Position numbers and translations under genes: made by a program. A DNA stretch of 64,000 nt from Pantoea sp. Mb-10 (GTDB lineage: Bacteria > Pseudomonadota > Gammaproteobacteria > Enterobacterales > Enterobacteriaceae). Shown one piece after another: positions 7,647 through 17,275 of this stretch. The stretch is taken from the NCBI RefSeq assembly GCF_021272205.1, contig NZ_JAJSDX010000003.1, positions 124,001 to 188,000 on the forward strand, given 5' to 3'. Position 1 is the first letter of the stretch; the number at the start of each line of letters is the position of its first letter. The notes beneath the pieces were generated by a model that searched no databases, was not told where the DNA came from, and saw nothing but the letters and a program-made list of their open reading frames with translations.

Positions 7647-8896
7647 ATTAACTCCAGCGCCAGCAGCTCCTGAATGGTCTGTGCACGGCGAATCTCGCGC
7701 GCCTGGCCGTTTTCAAACAGCACTTCCGGGATCAGCGGACGGCTGTTGTAGTTGGATGACATGGATGCGCCGTAGGCGCCGGTATCGTGAAATACCAGAT
7801 AATCACCCACCTGAGCGGCAGGCAAGGCGCGCGTTTCCACTTTGCCCCCTTCCTGCTGCGTAAAGACGTCGCCTGACTCACACAGCGGACCTGCCACCAC
7901 GGACTCAACGCGCGCATCGCCTAACGCGCGTCCGTCAGCGGGTAACACCGAAATATGGTGATAGCTGCCGTACATGGCAGGACGCATCAGATCGCTGAAA
8001 CCGGCATCCACCAGAACAAAGTGCCGACTGCCCATGTCCTTGACCGCGCGCACCTGCGACACCAGCACGCCTGACTCGGCCACCAGAAAACGACCGGGCT
8101 CAATTTCAAGCTTCACTGCATGGCCCAAATGGGCGGCGATGCGCTCGCGCGCCTGATTCCACAGGCCGTAATAGTGCTGGGTATCAATGGCTTCTTCCCC
8201 GGAGTGATAAGGGATAGAGAGGCCGCCGCCAGCGGAAATCGCCGTGAGATCCTGGCCCACGCTCAGGACCTGATCCACCATCGCGTCACATACCTGCTGC
8301 AGGTGACCATAATCCACGCCGGAGCCAATGTGCATATGCAGGCCCACCAGCGTTAATCCGTGCTGCTGAATGGCGGCCAACGCCTGCGGCAAATCGCTGT
8401 GCCAGATGCCGTGCTTGCTGTTTTCACCGCCGGTATTGGTTTTCTGGCTGTGACCGTGACCGAATCCCGGATTGACGCGCAGCCAAACGCGATGCCCCGA
8501 CGACACGGCACCCAGCTGATGCAGCATGTCGATCGAGCCGGCATTCACCGGTACCTGTAGCTCGACAATGCGCGCCAGCGTCGGCGTATCCAGCACATCG
8601 GCGGTAAACACAATGTCTTCGCCGTTCGGCGCAAAGCCTGCCGCCAGCGCGCGCTCAAGTTCGCCCAGCGAAACGGAATCCACTTTCACACCCGCCGCGC
8701 GCATCAGGCGCAAAATGTGAATATTAGAGCACGCTTTTTGCGCAAAACGCACCACATCAAAGGCGCTGAGTTGCGCGATACGCTGTGCGATAACGTCAGC
8801 GTCATAGGCCCAAAATGGACCGCTGTAGCGCTGCGCCAGCGGCAGTAAGTTGGCGGCATTCAGCGCCGTTTCGGTGGTATTCAGTGGACGTGGCAT
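7643..8896 (-). CDS. lysA: Diaminopimelate decarboxylase LysA
   Basis: 417-aa PLP-dependent decarboxylase that makes L-lysine from meso-diaminopimelate, the last step of lysine synthesis. The PLP lysine is K54 in FAQKACSN, the phosphate loop is GGGLSIPY, and CESGD supplies the catalytic cysteine of the other subunit. It aligns with E. coli LysA end to end. The start at MPRPLNTT is preceded by AGGAG at good spacing; the ATG 36 bp upstream is not needed. It is divergent from lysR, as in E. coli, where LysR plus diaminopimelate activates it. Confidence 0.97.
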   Translation of the reverse strand: MPRPLNTTETALNAANLLPLAQRYSGPFWAYDADVIAQRIAQLSAFDVVRFAQKACSNIHILRLMRAAGVKVDSVSLGELERALAAGFAPNGEDIVFTADVLDTPTLARIVELQVPVNAGSIDMLHQLGAVSSGHRVWLRVNPGFGHGHSQKTNTGGENSKHGIWHSDLPQALAAIQQHGLTLVGLHMHIGSGVDYGHLQQVCDAMVDQVLSVGQDLTAISAGGGLSIPYHSGEEAIDTQHYYGLWNQARERIAAHLGHAVKLEIEPGRFLVAESGVLVSQVRAVKDMGSRHFVLVDAGFSDLMRPAMYGSYHHISVLPADGRALGDARVESVVAGPLCESGDVFTQQEGGKVETRALPAAQVGDYLVFHDTGAYGASMSSNYNSRPLIPEVLFENGQAREIRRAQTIQELLALELM

Positions 8897-8944
8897 CGGG
8901 ATTCTCCTGAGTCGATGCTGACATTTAGCCACAGCTCAGCAATG

Positions 8945-8958
8945 CAGAAAAATATCTG
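8945..8958. promoter_or_regulatory. Possible LysR-type site between lysA and lysR
   Basis: CAGAAAAATATCTG has CAGA/TCTG dyad ends and lies in the 110-bp divergent interval of lysA and lysR. LysR is known to bind this interval in E. coli; the exact site here is a guess from dyad symmetry only. Confidence 0.3.
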
Positions 8959-9006
8959 TTTTAGCGGCAGCTATGCAAATATGATATGGGCACTGCGGAG
9001 GACGCG

Positions 9007-9927
9007 ATGGCAAAAATTAACTGGCGACATATCGAAATTTTTCACGCGGTGATGACCAGCGGCAACCTGACGCAGGCGGCTACGCTGCTGCATACGTCGC
9101 AGCCCACCGTCAGCCGCGAGCTGGCACGGCTAGAGCAGCAGCTTGGGCTGACGCTGTTTGAGCGGATACGCGGCCGGCTGCACCCGACGGTACAGGGATT
9201 GCGGTTATATGAAGAGGTGCAGCGGTCGTGGTACGGCCTGGATCGCATCATGGACGCCGCCGAGGGATTACGCCAATTTCGCCAGGGCGAGCTGTCGATT
9301 GCCTGTCTGCCGGTTTTTTCCCAGTCGCTGCTGCCCACGCTGCTGCAGCCGTTTATGCAGCGCTACCCTCAGGTCAGCCTGAATATCATTCCGCAGGAAT
9401 CCCCGCTGTTAGAGGAGTGGCTCTCAGCGCAGCGCTACGATCTCGGCCTGACAGAAACGCAGCACGCGCCGGCCGGCACGCAACGCCAGCCGCTGCTGAC
9501 CTGCGACGAAGTGTGCGTACTGCCCCCGCAGCATCCGCTGTGTCAGCGCAGCGTGCTGACGCCGCAGGATTTCGCCGAGGAAAATTACGTCAGCCTGTCG
9601 CGTCAAGATGGCTATCGGCAACTGCTGGACGCCCTGTTTCATGAGCATGATGTGGAGCGGCGACTGGCGCTGGAGACGCACAGCGCCGCCTCGGTGTGCG
9701 CAATGGTACGCGCCGGGGTGGGCATTTCGATTGTGAACCCGCTGACGGCGCTGGACTATGCCGACAGCGGCGTGGTGCTGCGTCGCTTCAGTATCAGCGT
9801 GCCGTTCACCGTCAGCCTGGTGCGTCCGCAGCACCGTCCGGCTTCTGCGCTGGTGGATCACTTTTGCGATCACCTGCAACAGCAGGTGGCCACGTTTCCT
9901 GGGCGCCTTGCCGAGCGCCTGGGTTAA
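9007..9927 (+). CDS. lysR: LysR, activator of lysA
   Basis: 306-aa LysR-type regulator. The N-terminal winged helix-turn-helix (about 17-40; TQAATLLHTSQPTVSRELAR) is followed by a periplasmic-binding-like effector domain (GELSIACLPVFSQS, VRAGVGISIVNPLTALDY). It matches E. coli LysR through most of its length. It senses diaminopimelate and activates lysA. The start at MAKINWRH fits the family and has GGAG upstream; the ATG at 8986 would add seven residues. Its last four bases overlap the end of the convergent exporter gene. Confidence 0.95.
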   Translation: MAKINWRHIEIFHAVMTSGNLTQAATLLHTSQPTVSRELARLEQQLGLTLFERIRGRLHPTVQGLRLYEEVQRSWYGLDRIMDAAEGLRQFRQGELSIACLPVFSQSLLPTLLQPFMQRYPQVSLNIIPQESPLLEEWLSAQRYDLGLTETQHAPAGTQRQPLLTCDEVCVLPPQHPLCQRSVLTPQDFAEENYVSLSRQDGYRQLLDALFHEHDVERRLALETHSAASVCAMVRAGVGISIVNPLTALDYADSGVVLRRFSISVPFTVSLVRPQHRPASALVDHFCDHLQQQVATFPGRLAERLG

Positions 9928-11087
9928 GCGCGCACCGCCTCGCCCTGCCCGCGCGAGCGGCGGAAGGTGATCATACAGACGATCAGGCCCAACGCGGCCA
10001 GCACGGCGGCGGCCACCGGCACGGCAGTCAGGCCATAGCCCTGCGCTATCACTGCGCCGCCGACCCACGCGCCTAAGGCGTTGCCGACGTTAAACGCAGA
10101 AATATTCAAGGTTGACACCAAATTAGGCGCGTCTTTACCGTGACGCACCACGTTGATCTGCAGGCCAGGCACGGTGGCGAACGTCGCCATCGCCCACAGG
10201 AACAGCGTGATCTCCGCCAGCCACAGCGCATGGCTGGTCCAGCTAAACAGCAGCGAGAAAATGGCGATCAGCGTGAAGCTGAGCATCAGGCTAAACGCGA
10301 CCTTCCAGTCCGCCAGTTTGCCGCCCAGAATATTGCCCACCGTTAAGCCTGCGCCGATCAGGAACAGCGTCCAGCTCACGCCGCGATCGCTGATCCCGGT
10401 GACCTGCAACAGCAGCGGCGCAATATAGCTGAACAGCGCGAACATTGCCGCCGCAAAGCACACGGTCATCAGCAGGGAGAGCCACAGTTTGCCGTTGGCC
10501 AGCGCGCCGATCTCGCGGGCCAGGTGAACCGGTTTCTCGTCTCGCTGCGTGGGCAGACTGACAATCAGCGCGATGAAAGCCAGTATCCCGATAATCGCCA
10601 CGCCCCAAAAGGTCGCGCGCCAGCCGTAGAGTTGTCCAAACCACGTGCCCAGCGGCACGCCAAGCACGTTCGCCAGCGTTAGCCCGGTGAACATCAGCGC
10701 GACCGCAGAAGCCTGGCGTCCCGGCGCCACCAAACTGGACGCCACTACCGCGCCAATGCCGAAGAAGGCGCCGTGACACAGCGCCGTGACCACGCGCGCC
10801 AGCATCAGCAGGTTATAACTGTAGGCCAGCGCGCACAGCACATTGCCGACGATAAAAATCGACATCAGCAGAATCAGGGTACGTTTGCGCGGCAGTTTGG
10901 CAGTCAGCAGCGCCATGATGGGCGCACCGATCGCTACCCCGAGCGCATAGCCGCTAATGAGCCAGCCCGCCGACGGGATCGTCACCTGTAAATCACCGGC
11001 CACCTCAGGCAGTAGCCCCATAATGACAAACTCCGTGGTGCCGATCGCGAACGCGCTCAGCGCCAGTGCCAGTAGTGCAACAGGCAT
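9924..11087 (-). CDS. MFS exporter of the AraJ/YdhP (DHA1) type
   Basis: 387-aa protein with 12 predicted membrane helices. Family marks are GTTEFVIMGLLP near residue 16, the loop AKLPRKR between helices 2 and 3, and ALCHGAFFGIG in helix 4. The layout fits drug/sugar efflux antiporters such as YdhP and AraJ. It would export a small molecule across the inner membrane; the substrate cannot be read from sequence. It is convergent with lysR (4-bp overlap). A CRP-like site lies 72-93 bp upstream. Confidence 0.85.
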   Translation of the reverse strand: MPVALLALALSAFAIGTTEFVIMGLLPEVAGDLQVTIPSAGWLISGYALGVAIGAPIMALLTAKLPRKRTLILLMSIFIVGNVLCALAYSYNLLMLARVVTALCHGAFFGIGAVVASSLVAPGRQASAVALMFTGLTLANVLGVPLGTWFGQLYGWRATFWGVAIIGILAFIALIVSLPTQRDEKPVHLAREIGALANGKLWLSLLMTVCFAAAMFALFSYIAPLLLQVTGISDRGVSWTLFLIGAGLTVGNILGGKLADWKVAFSLMLSFTLIAIFSLLFSWTSHALWLAEITLFLWAMATFATVPGLQINVVRHGKDAPNLVSTLNISAFNVGNALGAWVGGAVIAQGYGLTAVPVAAAVLAALGLIVCMITFRRSRGQGEAVRA

Positions 11088-11158
11088 AACTTTCTCCCAG
11101 AAACAGTGCAGGTGGGCCGTGCGGTAAAGCGCAGCACGGTTGTCACATCGTATTGTTA

Positions 11159-11180
11159 AAATTTGATCTGTATCACATCG
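11159..11180. promoter_or_regulatory. CRP-like site
   Basis: AAATTTGATCTGTATCACAT followed by CG matches the CRP consensus AAATGTGATCTAGATCACAT with a strong right half (TCACA) and one base off in the left (TTTGA). It is 72 bp from the exporter start and about 195 bp from the protease start, so the exporter is the likelier target. Confidence 0.5.
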
Positions 11181-11373
11181 CGATTAAAGCACAGGCGGGA
11201 AAAAGCCACCACGTCTGCGGCGGCAAAGCAGTATTGCCGCTGCCGCAATAATAGGGTAAGAAGCGGAACGCGTGATGTTTTGCTTAACTTAAATGCGTAA
11301 AGGATATTAATGCATTGCCGATACTCCACAAGATTGCCGCCTCAGGCGATCTCATTAAGGGGAGAGAGACACT

Positions 11374-12000
11374 ATGCGATGGCGTATGACGCTGGCCGTG
11401 CTCAGTCTGAGCGGCTGCTCGGTTGGACATTACGAGTACAGCAGAGAAGCAGCACAACGCGTGGACATGACCGTGACCGGTATTCCTACCGTACTGGGCA
11501 TCGGTACGCTGGGTACCACCATTCCCCTAACGCCGGAATACAGCCTGACGGCGGCACACGTCGCAAAATTTTCTCTGTACCGCGTCAAAGCCTGGCATCC
11601 CGAATGCGATATCGCCGTGGTTTACCATAAAAACAGCGTGCCTCGCCTGCCGCCGACGTTCCGCAATAGCCACATCGGCGACCGCGTGAATCTCTACGGC
11701 TATAGCTTTATCTCCGCAATGCCCGTGGCCTCAAGCGGCAAAAATCTTACCAATACCCAGTTGGCAAACAGCTGGAATAAGCCGGATTGCGTGGTGGTAG
11801 CGGCGGATGCAGGCGTGGTGAAAGGCATGTCAGGCGGGGCGGTCTATAACGCCAGTGATGATACGCTGGCCGGCGTTATCGTCGGTTACAGCAGTGAAAT
11901 TGAGGATAACAAAAGCGGTAAAACGCTGTTTCGCAATGTGGCGCTGTATGTGCCCTACGCGCGTTTTCAGGCATGGCTCACGGACGTCGTGAAATCGTGA
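11374..12000 (+). CDS. Trypsin-like serine protease, predicted lipoprotein
   Basis: 208 aa. A short signal sequence ends at a lipobox-like LSGC (C15). A trypsin-like catalytic triad can be traced: H62 in TAAHV, D79 in CDIAVV and S153 in GMSGG. The oxyanion motif is G-M-S-G-G rather than the G-D-S-G-G of classical trypsins. The protein should be anchored in the envelope by its N-terminal cysteine. No partner gene is adjacent. The start follows a purine-rich GGGGAGAGAG about 6 nt upstream. The substrate is unknown. Confidence 0.75.
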   Translation: MRWRMTLAVLSLSGCSVGHYEYSREAAQRVDMTVTGIPTVLGIGTLGTTIPLTPEYSLTAAHVAKFSLYRVKAWHPECDIAVVYHKNSVPRLPPTFRNSHIGDRVNLYGYSFISAMPVASSGKNLTNTQLANSWNKPDCVVVAADAGVVKGMSGGAVYNASDDTLAGVIVGYSSEIEDNKSGKTLFRNVALYVPYARFQAWLTDVVKS

Positions 12001-12006
12001 TGCAGT

Positions 12007-12037
12007 CGGTGCCGACAGCGTTGCGCCGTCGGCACCG
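12007..12037. terminator. Hairpin between the protease gene and lysS
   Basis: Perfect 10-bp stem CGGTGCCGAC / GTCGGCACCG with an 11-nt loop, just after the protease stop and 7 bp from the lysS stop. It can serve both convergent transcripts. No clear T tract follows. Confidence 0.5.
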
Positions 12038-12043
12038 CAGAGA

Positions 12044-13564
12044 TTACTTACCGGTCGGACGCAGCGCCGGGAAGAGGATCACATCGCGGATGGTGTGGCT
12101 GTTAGTAAACAGCATCACCAGGCGATCGATACCAATACCCAAACCCGCCGTTGGTGGCAGGCCGTGCTCCAGCGCGGTAACGTAATCTTCATCGTAGAAC
12201 ATCGCTTCGTCGTCGCCCGCATCTTTAGCATTTACCTGCTGCAGGAAACGTTCAGCCTGATCTTCCGCATCGTTCAGCTCTGAGAAGCCGTTACCGATTT
12301 CACGGCCACCGATAAAGAACTCAAAGCGATCGGTGATCTCCGGATTCTCATCGTTGCGGCGCGCCAGCGGCGAGACTTCCGCAGGGTATTCGGTAATGAA
12401 GGTCGGCTGAATCAGGTGCGCTTCGGCAGTCTCTTCAAAAATCTCCGTGACCACGCGCCCCAGTCCCCAGCTTTTTTCCACTTTGATGTGCAGTGAATGT
12501 GCGATCGCCACGGCTTTGTCGAAGTCATCCAGGTCGCTGAGATCGGTTTCCGGACGGTATTTTTTGATCGCTTCACGCATGGTGAGCTTCTCAAACGGCT
12601 TGCCGAAATCAAACGTATGCTCGCCGTAAGGGACTTCGGTGGTGCCAAGCACGTCCTGCGCCAGCGTCCGGAACAGGCTTTCCGTCAGCTCAATCAGATC
12701 TTTGTAATCCGCGTAGGCCATATAGAGTTCCATCATGGTGAACTCAGGGTTATGGCGCGGCGAAATGCCTTCGTTACGGAAGTTACGGTTGATCTCAAAC
12801 ACGCGATCGAAGCCGCCTACTACCAGACGCTTCAGGTAAAGCTCCGGCGCGATACGCAGGTACATATCGATGTCGAGCGCGTTGTGATGCGTGATAAACG
12901 GACGCGCAGAGGCGCCGCCGGGAATCACCTGCATCATCGGCGTTTCCACTTCCATAAAGTCGCGATTTACCATGAACTGGCGGATGCCGGCCATGATTTT
13001 GGAGCGCACCTGGAAGGTATGACGTGATGCGTCGTTGGCGATGAGATCCAGATAGCGCTGGCGATAGCGGGTTTCCTGATCGGCCAGGCCGTGGAATTTA
13101 TCCGGCAGCGGACGCAGCGCTTTAGTCAGCAGACGCAGCTCAGAGATGTGAATGGATAACTCACCGGTTTTGGTTTTAAACAAGGTACCGCGCGCGCCGA
13201 GAATGTCACCCAAATCCCACTTTTTGAACTGCTCGTTGTAGACGCCCTCAGGCAGGTCGTCACGAGAAACGTAGATCTGGATCTGACCGCCCACGTCCTG
13301 CAGGGTAGCGAACGACGCTTTCCCCATGATGCGGCGCGTCATCATACGACCGGCCACGCTGACTTCTACGCCCAGCGCTTCCAGCTCTTCGTTGCTTTTT
13401 TCGTCATAGCTGGCGTGCAGCTTGTCGGAGGTGGTGTCGCGACGGAAATCGTTAGGAAACGCCACGCCCTTTTCACGCAGCGCGCTGAGTTTTTCGCGAC
13501 GCGCTTTCAGTTCGTTGTTTAACTCAAGGGCGGCATCAGCGCTCTGCGGGTGTTGTTCAGACAT
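12044..13564 (-). CDS. lysS: Lysyl-tRNA synthetase, class II
   Basis: 506 aa (E. coli LysS 505). The N-terminal OB-fold anticodon-binding domain (about 60-150) is followed by a class II catalytic domain. Motif 2 is at about 255-275 ([18 protein letters not shown]) and motif 3 near the C-terminus ([11 protein letters not shown]). It charges tRNA-Lys in the cytoplasm. It lies 9 bp after prfB and is probably cotranscribed, as in E. coli. Confidence 0.97.
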   Translation of the reverse strand: MSEQHPQSADAALELNNELKARREKLSALREKGVAFPNDFRRDTTSDKLHASYDEKSNEELEALGVEVSVAGRMMTRRIMGKASFATLQDVGGQIQIYVSRDDLPEGVYNEQFKKWDLGDILGARGTLFKTKTGELSIHISELRLLTKALRPLPDKFHGLADQETRYRQRYLDLIANDASRHTFQVRSKIMAGIRQFMVNRDFMEVETPMMQVIPGGASARPFITHHNALDIDMYLRIAPELYLKRLVVGGFDRVFEINRNFRNEGISPRHNPEFTMMELYMAYADYKDLIELTESLFRTLAQDVLGTTEVPYGEHTFDFGKPFEKLTMREAIKKYRPETDLSDLDDFDKAVAIAHSLHIKVEKSWGLGRVVTEIFEETAEAHLIQPTFITEYPAEVSPLARRNDENPEITDRFEFFIGGREIGNGFSELNDAEDQAERFLQQVNAKDAGDDEAMFYDEDYVTALEHGLPPTAGLGIGIDRLVMLFTNSHTIRDVILFPALRPTGK

Positions 13565-13573
13565 GTCGGTTCC

Positions 13574-14672
13574 TTATAGCCCTGCTTTTAAACTTGCTTC
13601 AATAAAGCGATCCAGATCGCCATCCAGCACCGCTTGGGTATTGCGGGTTTCTACGCCGGTGCGCAGATCTTTGATGCGCGAATCGTCCAGAACATAGGAG
13701 CGAATCTGGCTGCCCCAGCCGATATCCGACTTGTTCTCTTCGGCGGCCTGTTTGTCCGCATTTTTCTTCTGCATCTCATATTCATACAGCTTGGCGCGCA
13801 GCTGTTTGAAGGCTTGATCTTTGTTTTTGTGCTGAGAACGGTCGTTCTGGCACTGCACCACAATGTTGGTCGGCAAGTGGGTAATACGCACCGCTGACTC
13901 GGTTTTGTTAACGTGCTGGCCGCCAGCACCCGACGCACGATACACGTCGATGCGCAGGTCGGCAGGGTTGATATCGATGTCGATATTGTCGTCCACTTCC
14001 GGATAGATAAATACGGAGCTGAACGAGGTATGGCGACGGCCGCCTGAGTCGAACGGGCTTTTACGTACCAGACGATGCACGCCGGTTTCGGTGCGCAGCC
14101 AGCCAAAAGCGTAATCGCCAATCACCTTGATGGTGGCCGATTTTGTGCCCGCCACTTCGCCTTCGGACTCTTCGATGATTTCCGTTTTAAAACCTTTGTC
14201 TTCGGCCCAGCGCAGGTACATACGCAGCAGCATGCTGGCCCAGTCTTGCGCCTCGGTGCCGCCCGATCCCGCCTGGATATCCATGTAGCAGTCGGCGCTG
14301 TCGTACTCACCGGAGAACATGCGACGGAATTCCAGATCGCCCAGCTTCACCTCCAGCGCATCCAACTCAGCCACGGCTTCGTTGAAGGTCTCTTCGTCGT
14401 CGGCTTCAACCGCCAGCTCCAGCAGGCCCTGCACATCTTCCAGCCCCTGGAACATCTGATCCAGCGTCTGCACGATGGCTTCCAGCGATGCGCGCTCTTT
14501 GCCCAGCGCCTGCGCGCGCTCGGGTTCGTTCCAGACGTCCGGCTGCTCCAGCTCGGCGTTTACTTCTTCAAGACGTTCTTTCTTGGCATCGTAGTCAAAG
14601 ATACCCCCTAAGAACGCCGCTGCGCTCGCTGAGGTCCTGAATACGATTTTTGACCGGATTAATTTCAAACAT
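13574..14672 (-). CDS. prfB: Peptide chain release factor RF2, with +1 programmed frameshift
   Basis: 365 aa after frameshifting. Frame 0 runs from ATG at 14672 ([14 protein letters not shown]) to an in-frame TGA at 14597-14595, codon 26. A +1 slip at CTT-T gives CTT GAC and continues as [13 protein letters not shown] to 13574. RF2 reads UGA and UAA: SPF (in RKSPFDSGG) is the stop-recognition tripeptide and GGQ (in SGAGGQHVN) triggers peptide release. Poor termination at its own UGA when RF2 is scarce favours the slip, an autoregulatory loop known in most bacteria. It is first gene of prfB-lysS. Confidence 0.97.
14595..14609 (-). promoter_or_regulatory. prfB +1 frameshift site
   Basis: The minus strand reads AGGGGGTATCTTTGA: an internal Shine-Dalgarno-like AGGGGG, a three-base spacer, then CUU UGA. 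A C follows the UGA, the weak termination context of the classical site. Confidence 0.97.
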
Positions 14673-14759
14673 GGCTTTTCAGTCTTTTTTTGGCGATTCG
14701 GTGAGAAGGGAAAATTAACGCGCTAGTTTACCCGAAAGCACGATTGCTGTGTAGCTTTG

Positions 14760-14794
14760 CTCGCCGCCTGGCGTTCGAGGCGTCAGGCGGCGAG
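14760..14794. terminator. Strong hairpin downstream of recJ
   Basis: Perfect 11-bp stem CTCGCCGCCTG / CAGGCGGCGAG with a 13-nt loop, 10 bp past the recJ stop and upstream of the prfB promoter region. A T tract is lacking on either strand, so it may protect the recJ 3' end rather than terminate. Confidence 0.45.
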
Positions 14795-14804
14795 GGTCTG
14801 CGAT

Positions 14805-16532
14805 TCACGCGGGCCAGAGATGATCGATAATCAACTGCACTGAGCGGTTACCGCGATATTCATTGATATCCAATTTATAGGCCAGCTGCACCTGACGCAC
14901 GCTGCTGTCTGGCCATAACGTCGTGTCGACGTTAAAGGCGATGCCGTCCAACAGCGGCCCACCGCCTAGCGGCTCCACCATCACCTTAAGATGACGTTCA
15001 CCCACCAGCTTTTGCTGGAGCAGTTTAAACTGCCCGTCGAAAACGGGTTCAGGAAACGCCTGCCCCCACGGCCCCGCCTCGCGCAGCATTTCTGCCGTGT
15101 GCAGCGTAAACTCCTGCGCGTGCAGTGCACCGTCAGACCAGATCACACCCTGCAGCGCTTCGCCGTCGAGCCACTCTTCCACCAGCGCGGCAAAATGTTC
15201 GCGGAACCTGTCGTATTTCTCGGTCTCCAACGACAATCCGGCGGCCATGGCGTGACCGCCAAATTTGATCATCAATCCCGGATACAGCGTATCGAGCCGC
15301 TCCAGCGCGTCGCGCAGGTGCAAGCCCGGTATCGAACGTCCTGAGCCTTTCAGCGTGCCATCGCCTGCGGGCGCAAAGGCAATCACCGGACGGTGAAAGC
15401 GCTCTTTCAGGCGCGAGGCGAGGATGCCGACCACGCCCTGATGCCAGTCAGGATGGTAGAATGCCAGGCCCAGCGGCAGGTCGCTGTGCTGCCGCTCCAG
15501 CGCATTGCACAGTGCAAGCGCTTCGCTTTTCATGCCTTGCTCAATCTCTTTGCGCGTTTGGTTCAACGCATCCAGTTCGCTCGCCAACATGCGCGCTTGC
15601 GCAATATCTTCTGTTAGCAGCAGGGCGACGCCCACTGACATATCATCCAGGCGACCGGCGGCGTTGAGGCGCGGCCCCACGGCAAAACCGAGATCGCTGG
15701 CCGCCAGCTGGCGCGCGTCGCGGTTGGCAATCTCCAGCAACGCGCGGATCCCCGCGCGGCATTTCCCGGCGCGGATACGGCTGAGCCCTTGCCAAACCAG
15801 AATACGGTTGTTGGCATCCAGCGGCACCACATCTGCCACCGTGCCGAGCGCCACCAAATCCAACAGCTCGGCCAGATTCGGTTCACTTCTGCCATCGGCA
15901 AACCAACCGTGCTGGCGCAGGTGCGCACGCAGCGCCAACATTAAGTAAAAGGCCACGCCCACGCCCGCCAGCGCGCGCGAAGGAAAGGCGCTGTCGCTGA
16001 GGTTGGGGTTAACAATGGCTTCCGCTTCCGGCAGCGTCTCGCCGGGCAGGTGGTGATCGGTGACTAATACCGGAATCCCGTGCTGGTGCGCCGTTTCAAC
16101 ACCCGCGTGTGACGAGATGCCATTGTCCACGGTGAGGATCATTTCGGCGCCGCGCGCGCGCGCCTGCTCGACCACATCCGGGCTCAGGCCATAGCCGTCT
16201 TCAAAACGGTTTGGCACCAGATAATCGACGTTCCCGCCCATGCTGCGCAGCGCCAGCACGGTCAGAGCGGTGCTGGTGGCACCGTCGGCATCGAAATCGC
16301 CCACCACGACAATGCGGCGTCCCGCGTTCAGCATGTCGTGTAGCAGCGTGACGGCGGCATCAATACCGCCTAAGGTTTGCCAGGGTAAAAGATGTTTGGC
16401 GCCGCGCTCAAGCTCTGCGGCGTCTTGTACACCACGTTGCAAATAAAGACGTCGCAGCAGCGGCGGGATATCAGCGGGTAAGCTGGCGTCGGCAGGCACC
16501 TCGCGCCGACGCAGTTCAACAGAATGCATCAC
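14805..16532 (-). CDS. recJ: Single-stranded-DNA-specific 5'-3' exonuclease RecJ
   Basis: 575 aa (E. coli 577). DHH-family phosphoesterase: motif I DFDADG (79-84), motif III TDHH near residue 160, and the DHHA1 domain with KGSGRS and GGHAMAAG. Mn/Mg-dependent exonuclease of RecF-pathway recombination, mismatch and base-excision repair. It begins 6 bp after the dsbC stop and belongs to xerD-dsbC-recJ, the E. coli arrangement. Confidence 0.97.
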   Translation of the reverse strand: MMHSVELRRREVPADASLPADIPPLLRRLYLQRGVQDAAELERGAKHLLPWQTLGGIDAAVTLLHDMLNAGRRIVVVGDFDADGATSTALTVLALRSMGGNVDYLVPNRFEDGYGLSPDVVEQARARGAEMILTVDNGISSHAGVETAHQHGIPVLVTDHHLPGETLPEAEAIVNPNLSDSAFPSRALAGVGVAFYLMLALRAHLRQHGWFADGRSEPNLAELLDLVALGTVADVVPLDANNRILVWQGLSRIRAGKCRAGIRALLEIANRDARQLAASDLGFAVGPRLNAAGRLDDMSVGVALLLTEDIAQARMLASELDALNQTRKEIEQGMKSEALALCNALERQHSDLPLGLAFYHPDWHQGVVGILASRLKERFHRPVIAFAPAGDGTLKGSGRSIPGLHLRDALERLDTLYPGLMIKFGGHAMAAGLSLETEKYDRFREHFAALVEEWLDGEALQGVIWSDGALHAQEFTLHTAEMLREAGPWGQAFPEPVFDGQFKLLQQKLVGERHLKVMVEPLGGGPLLDGIAFNVDTTLWPDSSVRQVQLAYKLDINEYRGNRSVQLIIDHLWPA

Positions 16533-16538
16533 CGTGGA

Positions 16539-17252
16539 TTAACCGCCTCGCTTTTGATTATCAAGCACCTGTTTCAGCTCTTGCGGGCCTTGGTAGCCAG
16601 GGATCATGGTACCGGTGTCGGTGAGGATCGCCGGCGTGCCCTGAATACCGTAAAGAATACCCAGCTGATAGTGCTTATCGAGATTGATCTTGCAGCTGTC
16701 TGGCGCCGCCATCTGTGGCGTGTCGCCTTTCATCGCCGCATCAAAAGCTTTGTTGCGGTTGGCGCTGCACCAAATGGCCTTCATCGCTTTTTCCACCTGA
16801 CCGTGCAACCCTTCGCGCGGGAAGGCCAGATAGCGCACGGTAATCCCCAATGCGTTGTAGTCGGCGATCTGCTCGTGCAGCTTGCGGCAGTAGCCGCAGG
16901 TGATATCGGTGAAGACGGTGATCACATGCTGCTCTTTTGGCGCTTTATAGACGATCATTTCCGGCGCCAGCGCGCTGACTTTGCCCTCCAGGAGCTTATT
17001 GGTGACGTTCACCGGCTGCGCGCCGCTGACGTCGTACAGCGGGCCCTGAATCATGTGCTTGCCATCTTCCGTGACGTACAGCACGCCGCTTTCTGTTAAT
17101 ACCGTTTTGATGCCGGGCAGCGGCGAGGGCTGAATTTCCGCCTGCTGCAAGCCGACCTTTTTCAACGTTTGCTGAATCGCACTGTCATCGGCATGGGTCA
17201 GACCGGAAAAAGCGCTGACCAGTAATGCCAGCATCGCTGTCTGTTTCTTCAT
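16539..17252 (-). CDS. dsbC: Periplasmic disulfide isomerase DsbC
   Basis: 237-aa precursor. A Sec signal peptide (MKKQTAMLALLVSAFSGLTHA) is followed by the dimerisation domain (to about 80) and a thioredoxin fold with CGYC at 119-122. It reshuffles wrong disulfides in the periplasm and is kept reduced by DsbD. The start at MKKQ is preceded by AAAGGA. An ATG 24 bp upstream overlaps the xerD stop but would spoil the signal peptide. Confidence 0.95.
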   Translation of the reverse strand: MKKQTAMLALLVSAFSGLTHADDSAIQQTLKKVGLQQAEIQPSPLPGIKTVLTESGVLYVTEDGKHMIQGPLYDVSGAQPVNVTNKLLEGKVSALAPEMIVYKAPKEQHVITVFTDITCGYCRKLHEQIADYNALGITVRYLAFPREGLHGQVEKAMKAIWCSANRNKAFDAAMKGDTPQMAAPDSCKINLDKHYQLGILYGIQGTPAILTDTGTMIPGYQGPQELKQVLDNQKRGG

Positions 17253-17275
17253 GGCTAATCCTTTTCGCTGTGCCA

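Noticed and set aside
14595-14597. In-frame TGA in prfB as a disabling mutation
   Set aside because: It is the programmed frameshift site of RF2, with the full set of conserved elements.
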